Positions 5,702-12,762 of a DNA stretch of 15,834 nt are shown piece after piece. The position numbers and the translations under genes were made by a program. The DNA comes from an uncultured Bacteroidota bacterium. Lineage in GTDB: Bacteria; Bacteroidota; Bacteroidia; UKL13-3. Where the stretch lies: the NCBI GenBank assembly GCA_903888395.1, contig CAISTO010000335.1:1-15834 (forward strand), written 5' to 3'. Under the pieces are notes generated by a model. It was not told the origin of the DNA. It did no database searches and worked only from the letters and a program-made list of their open reading frames with translations. Each line of letters starts with the position of its first letter. Position 1 is the first letter of the stretch.

Positions 5702-5892
5702 GGCGAGCGTGGGGTCGACAAAAATGCGGGCCAGCGTTGGCCTTGTGCGTGGAAGCTCCTTTTTGTCTAGCTTTTTTGCATACTTTTTCAGCAATGGAAA
5801 AAGTATGAAGAAAGAAAGAAAATAATATTGTTGGTGTCGCTATGCTAAAACACCAACAATGGCGAAAGTGGATTGGTGAGGACAACAACCAT
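5702..5892 (+). repeat. Multi-stem repeat element, copy f, plus right terminal repeat
   Basis: GGCGAGCGTGG at 5702. P1: GACAAAAA (5717-5724) with TTTTTGTC (5760-5767). P2: GGCCA (5729-5733) with TGGCC (5738-5742). P3: CATACTTTTTC (5779-5789) with GAAAAAGTATG (5797-5807), loop AGCAATG. P4: TTGTTGGTG (5828-5836) with CACCAACAA (5851-5859). The right terminal repeat follows at 5873-5892, with one arm changed. The DUF1016 gene starts 36 bp later. Confidence 0.9.
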
Positions 5893-5927
5893 GGACAAAG
5901 CAATTAAGATATTCTAAAAAAGGTAAA

Positions 5928-6962
5928 ATGAAAAATCAATTACAAAATACAGAAGAGTTAGTCTTATCTGATATTAGGTTAATCATTAATCAAACAAAAG
6001 AAACGGTAAGTAAAGTTATCACATCAAATATTGCTGTGATGTATTGGAAAATAGGCTGTCGAATAAATACTGAAATACTTGAAAATCATAGAGCTGAATA
6101 TGGGAAACAGATTGTCGCTACGCTGTCACGACAATTGACAATTGAGTATGGACGTTCTTATGAAGAGAAAAACTTGCGCAGAATGATACAATTTGCCATT
6201 CAATTTTCTGACGTAGAAATTGTCGCTACGCTGTGGCGACAATTGAGTTGGTCTCATTTCAAGATATTAATACCTATAAAAAGTGAGTTGGAAAGAGATT
6301 TCTATACTCAAATGTGTCGAATAGAAAACTGGAGTGTAGAAACACTCCGAAAAAAAATAAACAGTTTATTATTTCAGCGAACAGCCATATCAAAAAAACC
6401 AGAAGAATTAGCAAAATTAGAAATACAGCAACTCAAAAATGAAGATATTCTAACTCCAGATTTGATTTTTAGAGACCCATATTTATTAGATTTTTTAGGA
6501 TTAAAGGATACTTATCAAGAAAAAGATTTAGAAAAAGCAATTTTAAGAGAAATTGAACATTTTATTTTAGAATTAGGAAATGGTTTTGCATTTTTAGAAC
6601 GACAAAAAAGAATGCAAATAGATAATGATGATTATTATTTAGACTTGCTTTTTTACCACCGTAAGTTAAAAAGATTAATAGCTATTGATTTAAAAATAGG
6701 GAAATTTGAGGCAGCTTTTAAAGGACAAATGGAACTTTACCTAAGATGGTTAGAAAAACACGAAATGCAAGAAGGTGAAGAAGCTCCTATTGGACTGATT
6801 TTGTGTACTGAAGGAAACAAGGAACAAATTGAATTACTACAACTCGATGTTTCAAATATAAAAGTGAGCGAATATATAACGCAATTTATTCCAAACGAAT
6901 TGCTAAAACAAAAGTTTAAAAAAGCGATACAATATTCTAAAAGTAAAATAGTTAGTCAATAA
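5928..6962 (+). CDS. DUF1016 / YhcG-type PDDEXK nuclease domain protein
   Basis: A 344-residue protein matching the DUF1016 family. The N-terminal part (~10-145) has YWKIG, the paired QIVATLSRQL (61-70) and EIVATLWRQLSWSHF (97-111), and NLRRMIQF. The C-terminal part (~175-335) is the PDDEXK-like nuclease domain, with ILRDPYLLDFLGL-type sequence (FRDPYLLDFLGL, 181-192), FILELGNGFAFLERQ, then D239 in LDLLFYHRKL and the D254-x-K256 pair in IAIDLKIGKF, followed by GQMELYL. All key residues are present and the length is normal. E. coli YhcG is a relative; members are thought to act on DNA or in genome defence. It lies between the right terminal repeat at 5873-5892 and the left terminal repeat at 6974-6998. 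It contains two nearly identical 28-nt palindromic direct repeats. Confidence 0.9.
   Translation: MKNQLQNTEELVLSDIRLIINQTKETVSKVITSNIAVMYWKIGCRINTEILENHRAEYGKQIVATLSRQLTIEYGRSYEEKNLRRMIQFAIQFSDVEIVATLWRQLSWSHFKILIPIKSELERDFYTQMCRIENWSVETLRKKINSLLFQRTAISKKPEELAKLEIQQLKNEDILTPDLIFRDPYLLDFLGLKDTYQEKDLEKAILREIEHFILELGNGFAFLERQKRMQIDNDDYYLDLLFYHRKLKRLIAIDLKIGKFEAAFKGQMELYLRWLEKHEMQEGEEAPIGLILCTEGNKEQIELLQLDVSNIKVSEYITQFIPNELLKQKFKKAIQYSKSKIVSQ
6111..6246 (+). repeat. Two 28-nt near-identical palindromic direct repeats in the DUF1016 gene
   Basis: Units 6111-6138 and 6219-6246 differ at two positions. Each forms a hairpin: ATTGTCG / CGACAAT in the first, AATTGTCGC (6218-6226) / GCGACAATT (6236-6244) in the second. 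They encode the paired IVATLxRQL motifs. The paired TLSxQL motif is conserved in DUF1016 proteins, so the protein constraint is real; the nucleotide identity goes beyond it. Confidence 0.85.
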
Positions 6963-6973
6963 AAATTTACCTA

Positions 6974-7125
6974 TGGTTGGTGTTTTCACCGACCAATCAT
7001 AAAATAAATATTGTTGGTGTCGCTATGCTAAAACACCAACAATGGCGAAAATTCCCCTCTTGAGGGGTGGTCGCAGACCGGGGTGGAAATGATAAATGCG
7101 TGTATGGATTGGTGAGGACACTAAC
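6974..7125 (+). mobile_element. Complete MITE-like unit with terminal inverted repeats
   Basis: Left terminal repeat TGGTTGGTG...CACCGACCAATC (6974-6998), P4 TTGTTGGTG (7011-7019) / CACCAACAA (7034-7042), a hairpin CCCCTC (7054-7059) / GAGGGG (7062-7067), and a decayed right terminal repeat GATTGGTGAGGACACTAAC (7107-7125). About 150 bp, no coding capacity, starting 12 bp after the DUF1016 stop. It resembles a non-autonomous transposable unit, but no target-site duplication was confirmed and no transposase is in the window. Confidence 0.6.
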
Positions 7126-7233
7126 AAACGACAAAACTCTTAACCCTTTTACTCGTATCAAAAACAAACCATAACCCATTTACCCGTAGTTCGAAAACCA
7201 GTAATAAAAAAAACCTTAAACTGATACCCTAAA

Positions 7234-7539
7234 TTGACAACTTTAAATAATATCATCACTTCCATCCAATCAAATGAAGAAATGCTCCGAAACGAATTTG
7301 TTTTGAGTCATTTATTTGTTTTTGGAAGCTATGCCAGAAATGAGCAAACTATAAATAGTGACTTAGATTTATTTTATGAAGTGAAACCTGGTACTCACAT
7401 GACATTAGGAAGACTAAAAAGATTAGAAAATGCAATTAAAAAAATTACTAGTCTCAAAGTTGTTGAATTAGTGAATAAAAAACATGCAAACCCTATAGTT
7501 TTAAATCATGCCAAGGAAAGCACCATACAACTATTCTGA
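7234..7539 (+). CDS. mntA: MntA-like minimal nucleotidyltransferase antitoxin
   Basis: A 101-residue protein with the minimal nucleotidyltransferase signature GSx10DxD: G31-S32 followed by D43 and D45 (FVFGSYARNEQTINSDLDLF). In characterised HepT-MntA systems this enzyme is the antitoxin and adds AMP residues to a tyrosine of the HEPN toxin. It overlaps the HEPN gene by 32 bp, so the two are translationally coupled. The start is TTG at 7234; the first residues agree with the length of relatives, and no ATG lies upstream in frame without a stop close by. The gene symbol is by family only. Confidence 0.85.
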   Translation: MTTLNNIITSIQSNEEMLRNEFVLSHLFVFGSYARNEQTINSDLDLFYEVKPGTHMTLGRLKRLENAIKKITSLKVVELVNKKHANPIVLNHAKESTIQLF

Positions 7540-7945
7540 TAATTTATTGTTTATTTTAACAATGTTAGAGTGCATAGAAAAATTAAACTTATATGTGGAA
7601 GATTTTGATAATGCAAACGATTTTTTTGAAGCAAATAACCAATTAGAATATAATGCTTCTTGTCATTTGTTATTAGCTATTGGAGAAGAATCAAAAAAAA
7701 TAGATCTGAAATTAAAAGATGAAATTAGCTTCATTGAATGGACAGAAATTGGTGGACTTAGAAACAGAATCGCTCATGATTACAGAGGATTAGATTATGA
7801 AATGGTGTTTCTAATCATTCAAAATGAATTAGGTATTTTAAAGCAGGCTCTTATACAATTTATAAAAATCATTAAGCCTGAACCAGCTGATTTAAAATTA
7901 CTAGTAAATTCAAAATATTTTAAACATTTAAGCTATCTCTGCTAG
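7508..7945 (+). CDS. hepT: HepT-like HEPN-domain toxin (DUF86)
   Basis: A 145-residue, largely helical protein of the HEPN/DUF86 family. The ribonuclease motif RX4HXY is intact: R85, H90 and Y92 in GLRNRIAHDYRGLD. In studied HepT-MntA pairs the R and H form the RNase site, and the Y is the target of AMP transfer by the antitoxin. Presence of all three, with an intact MNT partner overlapping upstream, suggests a working toxin-antitoxin module. Residues after about 125 extend beyond the usual HEPN core and are unassigned. This is the last gene of the accessory region. Confidence 0.85.
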   Translation: MPRKAPYNYSDNLLFILTMLECIEKLNLYVEDFDNANDFFEANNQLEYNASCHLLLAIGEESKKIDLKLKDEISFIEWTEIGGLRNRIAHDYRGLDYEMVFLIIQNELGILKQALIQFIKIIKPEPADLKLLVNSKYFKHLSYLC

Positions 7946-7966
7946 TAGCTAAATATTATATAAAAC

Positions 7967-8050
7967 AACTCGATAACTCGTAACCCGATAAACCGATAAC
8001 TCGAAACTCGTAACCCGCAAAACTCGATAACACGATAACCTGTAACTCGA
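7967..8050 (+). repeat. Degenerate short tandem tract before the polysaccharide locus
   Basis: About ten imperfect units of 7-9 bp of the type (A/T)AACTCG(A/T), with variants TAACCCG, AAACCG and AACACG. It ends 14 bp before the ATG of the dehydrogenase gene. A weaker stretch with TAACCC and ACTCGTA words lies at 7134-7200, before the MntA-like gene. Possible leader or regulatory role; nothing more can be seen. Confidence 0.75.
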
Positions 8051-8063
8051 ACACCCTTAAAAC

Positions 8064-9317
8064 ATGAACAAAATAGCAATCATTGGCCTAGGATACGTTG
8101 GCTTACCACTAGCAGTGGAATTCGGAAAACATTTTGAAACAATAGGCTTCGATATTCACCAAACTAGAATTGATGAATTGAAAACTGGTTATGATAGAAC
8201 ACTTGAATCTGACAAAGAAGCCATTCTTTCATCAAATAAGCTAACATTCACCAACCAATTAGCAGATTTAAAAACAGCCAATATTTTTATTGTAACTGTT
8301 CCCACTCCTATTGACAAAAACAATAAACCTGACTTATCACCACTATTAAAAGCCAGCACAAGTGTGGGTAGTGTTTTAAAAAAGGGAGATATTGTTATTT
8401 ATGAATCTACTGTTTATCCCGGATGTACAGAAGAAGATTGTGTACCTGTATTAGAAAAAAACAGTGGTTTAATATTTAACCAAGACTTCTTTTGCGGATA
8501 TTCACCAGAACGTATTGTACCGGGCGATAAAGAAAGAACCTTAACAAAAATAAAGAAAATTACTTCTGGCTCTACTCCTGAAATTGCAGAAAAAGTAGAC
8601 CAATTATATAAAACAATTATTATTGCAGGTACATACAAAGCACCGAGCATAAAAGTAGCAGAAGCAGCGAAAGTAATTGAAAACTGCCAACGCGATTTGA
8701 ATATTTCATTTGTAAATGAGCTAGCCCTTATTTTTGATAGAATGAATATTGATACCACAGAAGTATTAGAAGCTGCTGGAACTAAATTTAATTTCTTACC
8801 TTTTAAACCAGGCTTAGTAGGTGGTCATTGCATCAGTGTAGATCCATATTATTTAACCAGTAAAGCCGAAAGCCTTGGATATTATCCTGAGGTAATTCAT
8901 AGCGGACGAAGAATCAATGACAACATGGGTGAATTCATAGCCAATAAAGTGGTGAAATTAATGATTCAAAAAAACCATACCATTAAAGGTGCTAAAGTAT
9001 TGGTAATGGGCATTACTTTCAAAGAAAATTGCCCTGATTTACGAAATTCTAAGGTAATTGATGTAATTAAAGAATTGAAAGAATTTGGAATAGCAGTAGC
9101 TATTTACGACCCACAAGCCAATACCGAAGAAGTAATGCATGAATACAATATTTCACTGATTAACTCCATACATAAACATAGTTATAACGCTGTTATCCAT
9201 GCAGTGGCTCACAAAGAATTCAATAAAATAAATATCAAAGATTTATTGCTTGAAAATGGAGTTGTTTACGATGTAAAATCAGTGCTACCAAAGGATTTGG
9301 TGGATGGAAGACTGTAA
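8064..9317 (+). CDS. tviB: Nucleotide sugar dehydrogenase (TviB/WbpA-type UDP-HexNAc 6-dehydrogenase)
   Basis: A 417-residue enzyme predicted to oxidise C6 of a UDP-N-acetylhexosamine to the uronic acid with two NAD+. Visible features: an N-terminal Rossmann motif IGLGYVGLP (7-15), the NAD-domain VPTPID (79-84) and YESTVYPGCTE (113-123), the central helix AEAAKVIENCQRDLNISFVNELA, the catalytic cysteine C256 in GGHCISVDPYYLT, and a C-terminal UDP-binding domain with GITFKENCPDLRNSKVIDVI. The sequence pattern is that of TviB/WbpA/WbpO enzymes rather than plain UDP-glucose dehydrogenase. It is the first gene of the polysaccharide locus and is preceded by a degenerate tandem tract. A 99-bp gap follows before the flippase. 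Confidence 0.9.
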   Translation: MNKIAIIGLGYVGLPLAVEFGKHFETIGFDIHQTRIDELKTGYDRTLESDKEAILSSNKLTFTNQLADLKTANIFIVTVPTPIDKNNKPDLSPLLKASTSVGSVLKKGDIVIYESTVYPGCTEEDCVPVLEKNSGLIFNQDFFCGYSPERIVPGDKERTLTKIKKITSGSTPEIAEKVDQLYKTIIIAGTYKAPSIKVAEAAKVIENCQRDLNISFVNELALIFDRMNIDTTEVLEAAGTKFNFLPFKPGLVGGHCISVDPYYLTSKAESLGYYPEVIHSGRRINDNMGEFIANKVVKLMIQKNHTIKGAKVLVMGITFKENCPDLRNSKVIDVIKELKEFGIAVAIYDPQANTEEVMHEYNISLINSIHKHSYNAVIHAVAHKEFNKINIKDLLLENGVVYDVKSVLPKDLVDGRL

Positions 9318-9416
9318 AAATGAAAATATTCTATTAAGTTTCAAACTTGGTGATTTTTAAATAGTAAATACTGAAAATTTTAAATTGTTCTTAGGAAAAA
9401 TAAACTATAAAATTAA

Positions 9417-10856
9417 ATGTCTTTAAAACAAAAAGCATTATCGGGAATGTTTTGGACTTCAATCCAACAATTTAGTAACCAGGGTATTAGTTTTGTTGTT
9501 TCAATAGTATTATCACGCATACTACTACCAGAACAATTTGGCTTAATTGCGATGTTGGGCATTTTTATGGGTTTCGGAACTATATTAATGGAATCGGGTT
9601 TGGGTCAATCATTGATTAGAGCTACAGATCCTGATAATGAAGATTATTCTACTGTATTTTACTTCAATTTGATAGGTAGTTTTATCGTCTATGCCATAGT
9701 TTATTTTTGTGCACCACTCATCGCTGATTTTTACCATCAACCCCAATTAGAAAGCATTACGCGCTGTTATTGTTTGATTTTTATTACTAATGCTTTATCA
9801 AGTATTCATTATACCCGTCTTACGAAACAAATGCTCTTTAAAAAAGAACTTACCATCACAGTACCTTCTCTTATATTAAGTAGTATAGTCGGTATTTCAA
9901 TGGCATATTTGGACTATGGAGTATGGAGTTTAGTGGTTAGTGGGTTAACCCAATCATTGGCTGTTGCACTTCAAATGTGGATTCGCTCTGATTGGCGGCC
10001 TGTTTTTGGTTTTAATAAAGAAAAATTTAAATACCATTTTCACTATGGCTACAAACTTACACTTTCAGGAATGTTAGAAAACTTGTTTACTAATGCCTAT
10101 GTTATTATTATAGGAAAGTATTTTGCACCAGCACAAGTTGGTTTTTATAACAGAGCAAATGCACTCAGGCAATTACCCGTTGGCAGTATTTCTACTGTAA
10201 TTGACAAAGTAACTTTTCCGCTTTTTGCAGAAGTAAAAAATGATGATGTTCGATTGAAAGAAATCTATAGAAAAATCATGCAAATGATATTGTTTTTTGT
10301 TGCACCTATTTTATTAATCATGGCAGCATTATCAGAACCCTTATTCAGATTTTTATTTACAGAAAAATGGCTGCCTGCGGTTCCCTATTTTCAAATTTTG
10401 TGTTGGTCAGGAATATTATATCCCGTTCATGCCTACAACCTCAATATTTTGAAAGTAAAAGGAAGAAGCGACTTATTTTTAAAACTCGAAATAATAAAAA
10501 AAGTTCTAGTAGTCATTGTTATTGCAGCATCTTTTTCTTATGGTATTTATGGTTTACTTTATGGCGGAATCATTACTTCAGTTTTAGGTTTTTTTATCAA
10601 TACCTTTTATTCTGGAAAATTCATTAATTACACTTCATGGCATCAAATAGTCGATATAATCCCAACTCTACTGTTAGCATCTATTGCAGGGGCAAACGTT
10701 TACTATATAGACTTGTGGATGAGTTACAATTTATTTTCAGATTTCATTCGTTTGTTGTTGGGTGCAACTTCGGGTGCTTTGATATTTTTGCTGTTAAGTA
10801 TTCTTTTCAGATTGCAAGCAGTTCACGAACTTACTAACATCATTAAAAAAAGATGA
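9417..10856 (+). CDS. Polysaccharide flippase (Wzx/WzxC-like, MOP superfamily)
   Basis: A 479-residue integral membrane protein with about 12-14 hydrophobic segments spread along its whole length. It opens with the characteristic MSLKQKALSGMFWTSIQQFS and LSRILLPEQFGLIAML, typical of the lipopolysaccharide biosynthesis/Polysacc_synt family including WzxC. It is predicted to flip lipid-linked repeat units from the cytoplasmic to the outer face of the inner membrane. Its stop overlaps the start of the next gene (ATGA at 10853-10856), so the two are co-translated. No truncation is seen; substrate specificity cannot be read from sequence. Confidence 0.88.
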   Translation: MSLKQKALSGMFWTSIQQFSNQGISFVVSIVLSRILLPEQFGLIAMLGIFMGFGTILMESGLGQSLIRATDPDNEDYSTVFYFNLIGSFIVYAIVYFCAPLIADFYHQPQLESITRCYCLIFITNALSSIHYTRLTKQMLFKKELTITVPSLILSSIVGISMAYLDYGVWSLVVSGLTQSLAVALQMWIRSDWRPVFGFNKEKFKYHFHYGYKLTLSGMLENLFTNAYVIIIGKYFAPAQVGFYNRANALRQLPVGSISTVIDKVTFPLFAEVKNDDVRLKEIYRKIMQMILFFVAPILLIMAALSEPLFRFLFTEKWLPAVPYFQILCWSGILYPVHAYNLNILKVKGRSDLFLKLEIIKKVLVVIVIAASFSYGIYGLLYGGIITSVLGFFINTFYSGKFINYTSWHQIVDIIPTLLLASIAGANVYYIDLWMSYNLFSDFIRLLLGATSGALIFLLLSILFRLQAVHELTNIIKKR

Positions 10857-11923
10857 TCAACGTTACCAAAACATTTTTTCCTCCCATCGCTGAATACCAA
10901 GCTCAAGTACAACGCATTTGGAATAACCAATGGCTTACTAATCGTGGTGCGTTGGTTAAAGAATTAGAAGAGAAATTAAAAGAGTATCTTTCTGTTACTA
11001 ATATATTGGTAATGAATAACGGAACTATTCCGATACAAATTGCTTTGAAAATATTAGGAAATGAAGGCGAAATTATTACGACACCTTTTAGTTATGTGGC
11101 AACAACTGCGGCAATTGTTTGGGAACATTGTACTCCGGTTTTTGTTGATATTCACCCTGAATACTTAACCATAGATGAAACCAAAATTGAAGCAGCTATA
11201 ACATCTAAAACTACTTGTATTTTAGCTACTCACGTGTTCGGAAATCCATGCAACCTAGAGGTTATTGAAGCTATTGCAGCGAAACACAATCTAAAAGTTA
11301 TTTACGATGCAGCGCATGCTTTTGGTGTAACTTACAATAACAAATCGATTTTTGATTATGGTGATGTAAGTACTTGTAGTTTTCACGCCACCAAATTATT
11401 TCACACTGGTGAAGGTGGTGCTTTGTTCTGCAAAGACGAATCGCTACGTCACAAGATGTTTTATAGTCATAACTTTGGTCATAATGGCCCATTAGATTTT
11501 CATGGTCTTGGCATTAATGGTAAAATATCAGAGTTGAGTGGAGCAATGGGTTTAGCCGTTTTGCCTCATATGGAATTTATCTTAAATCAAAGAAAGCAAG
11601 TTGTTGATTGGTATACTGAACATCTTGATTTTTCAAAAGTAAAATCTATAAAAATTAGAGAAAAAACGCAATGGAATTATAGCTATTATCCTGTAATTTT
11701 CGAAACAGAAGCACAATTGCTAAAAGTTCAAGCCGTTTTAAATGAACAACAAATATTTCCGAGAAGGTATTTTTATCCATCGTTGAATACTGTTGAATTT
11801 TCTAAAGGCGAATGTATGCCAATCTCTGAAAGTATTGCAAGTAGAGTTCTATGTTTGCCTTTGTATGCAGGTTTAAATAAAGAGGAAATTCTTTCTATTT
11901 GTAATTTAATTTCAATTGCTTAA
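10853..11923 (+). CDS. DegT/DnrJ/EryC1/StrS-family sugar aminotransferase
   Basis: A 356-residue PLP-dependent aminotransferase that installs an amino group on a keto nucleotide-sugar. Motifs: NNGTIPIQIAL (55-65), PFSYVATTAAIVW, D152 in IYDAAHAFG (binds the pyridine nitrogen), and the Schiff-base lysine K181 in SFHATKLFHTGEGGAL. The C-terminal IFPRRYFYPSLN is typical of enzymes acting on dTDP- or UDP-4-keto (or 3-keto) 6-deoxysugars, such as VioA/FdtB-like proteins. It overlaps the flippase gene by 4 bp and is followed after 3 bp by a CitE-like lyase gene. Together with the acyltransferase at 14130, it implies an N-acylated amino sugar in the polymer. The exact sugar is not determined. Confidence 0.88.
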   Translation: MINVTKTFFPPIAEYQAQVQRIWNNQWLTNRGALVKELEEKLKEYLSVTNILVMNNGTIPIQIALKILGNEGEIITTPFSYVATTAAIVWEHCTPVFVDIHPEYLTIDETKIEAAITSKTTCILATHVFGNPCNLEVIEAIAAKHNLKVIYDAAHAFGVTYNNKSIFDYGDVSTCSFHATKLFHTGEGGALFCKDESLRHKMFYSHNFGHNGPLDFHGLGINGKISELSGAMGLAVLPHMEFILNQRKQVVDWYTEHLDFSKVKSIKIREKTQWNYSYYPVIFETEAQLLKVQAVLNEQQIFPRRYFYPSLNTVEFSKGECMPISESIASRVLCLPLYAGLNKEEILSICNLISIA

Positions 11924-11926
11924 ATT

Positions 11927-12760
11927 ATGATTGATAGTTATTTTTTTATTCCAGGCGATAAACCAAATTACCTTAGCAAAATAGATAAGGTAAATGCTGA
12001 CTATATCGTAATTGATTTAGAAGATGCTGTTTCTATTAATAATAAACAAGCAGCAATTGAATTGGTTTTAGCATTGACTTTTAATAAAAATATGTTTCTT
12101 CGAATTCCTTTTTTTGATAATTGTTACACTAACGAACAATTGAAATCTTTAATATTAAAATTTGAAGGTCAAATTGTACTTCCAAAAATTAATTCTATTG
12201 AAGATGTAAATAAAGTTATTTTATTATCTGAAGGAAATCCTCTTAAAATTATTGTTTTAATAGAAAATCCAAAGAGTTTTATTGCAACTGAAGAGATTCT
12301 TAAAGCATTTTCAAACCAAATTCATGCTATAGGTTTTGGGAGTCATGATTTTTGTTCTATAACTGGAATTAAGCATACGTTAAAACATTTAGCACATTAT
12401 AAACGACAATTAATTTTATATGCAAAAGCATTTAATGTTGCTTTTTTAGATGGAGTTGACTTAAATTTAAAAAACTTTGACCAATTCAAAAAAGAATGTG
12501 TTTTTGCTTTTGAATCTGGTGCTGAAGGTAAATTTATGATTCATCCATTACAGTTAGATGAGTTGCAAAAAGTTGATTTTATGTCAGATGAAGAAATAAA
12601 TCAACTCAAATTTGTTTACGAGAAAGTTAAAGATATTCCAGTTAATGATATTGAAGTGTATACCATTGAGGGTAAAGTTTATGAAAAACCTCATATAATA
12701 CGAATCAAATATTTAATGGAAAAAATCGAAAAAAAATATAGTAATAATTTAAAATCTTAA
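11927..12760 (+). CDS. CitE-like CoA ester lyase (HpcH/HpaI family), first copy
   Basis: A 277-residue TIM-barrel protein of the HpcH/HpaI aldolase/citrate lyase beta family. It has FIPGDKPNYL (7-16) and YIVIDLEDAV (26-35). Active-site positions look conserved: R59 in FLRIP, K87 in VLPKINSIEDV, E113 in LIENP, D141 in GFGSHDF, and the C-terminal GKFMIHPLQ. Relatives cleave or form malyl-CoA, beta-methylmalyl-CoA or citramalyl-CoA (to glyoxylate or pyruvate plus an acyl-CoA). It is about 10-15 residues shorter than usual and diverges between D141 and the GKFMIHP motif. It lies 3 bp after the aminotransferase gene and 2 bp before a MaoC-type hydratase gene. Substrate is unknown; condensation in the synthetic direction is plausible. 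Confidence 0.82.
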   Translation: MIDSYFFIPGDKPNYLSKIDKVNADYIVIDLEDAVSINNKQAAIELVLALTFNKNMFLRIPFFDNCYTNEQLKSLILKFEGQIVLPKINSIEDVNKVILLSEGNPLKIIVLIENPKSFIATEEILKAFSNQIHAIGFGSHDFCSITGIKHTLKHLAHYKRQLILYAKAFNVAFLDGVDLNLKNFDQFKKECVFAFESGAEGKFMIHPLQLDELQKVDFMSDEEINQLKFVYEKVKDIPVNDIEVYTIEGKVYEKPHIIRIKYLMEKIEKKYSNNLKS

Positions 12761-12762
12761 GT

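Noticed and set aside
5347..5903. Minus-strand reading frames with RHCWCL and MVGVLTNP peptides
   Set aside because: They are translations of the reverse complement of the P4 and terminal repeats, recur wherever the repeats occur (also near 3254-3466, 3684-4268 and 6997-7179), and have no family resemblance.
1598..7233. CRISPR array
   Set aside because: Repeats are long, structured, of several kinds and separated by genes; there are no uniform repeat-spacer units and no cas genes.
1598..7233. Integron attC sites
   Set aside because: The GTTGGTG/CACCAAC cores do not fit the GTTRRRY/RYYYAAC boxes and no integron integrase is in the window, although the cassette-like layout is similar.
7946..8063. 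tRNA or other RNA gene in the tandem tract
   Set aside because: No cloverleaf or long stem can be drawn; only short imperfect tandem units are present.
8414..8758. Antisense reading frame in the dehydrogenase gene, and similar ones within 332-595, 833-1153, 11298-11492 and 14603-14785
   Set aside because: They are shadows of well-supported genes on the + strand with no recognisable domain.
10367..10837. Alternative + frames inside the flippase gene
   Set aside because: The flippase frame is continuous and matches its family; the other frames show no conserved sequence.
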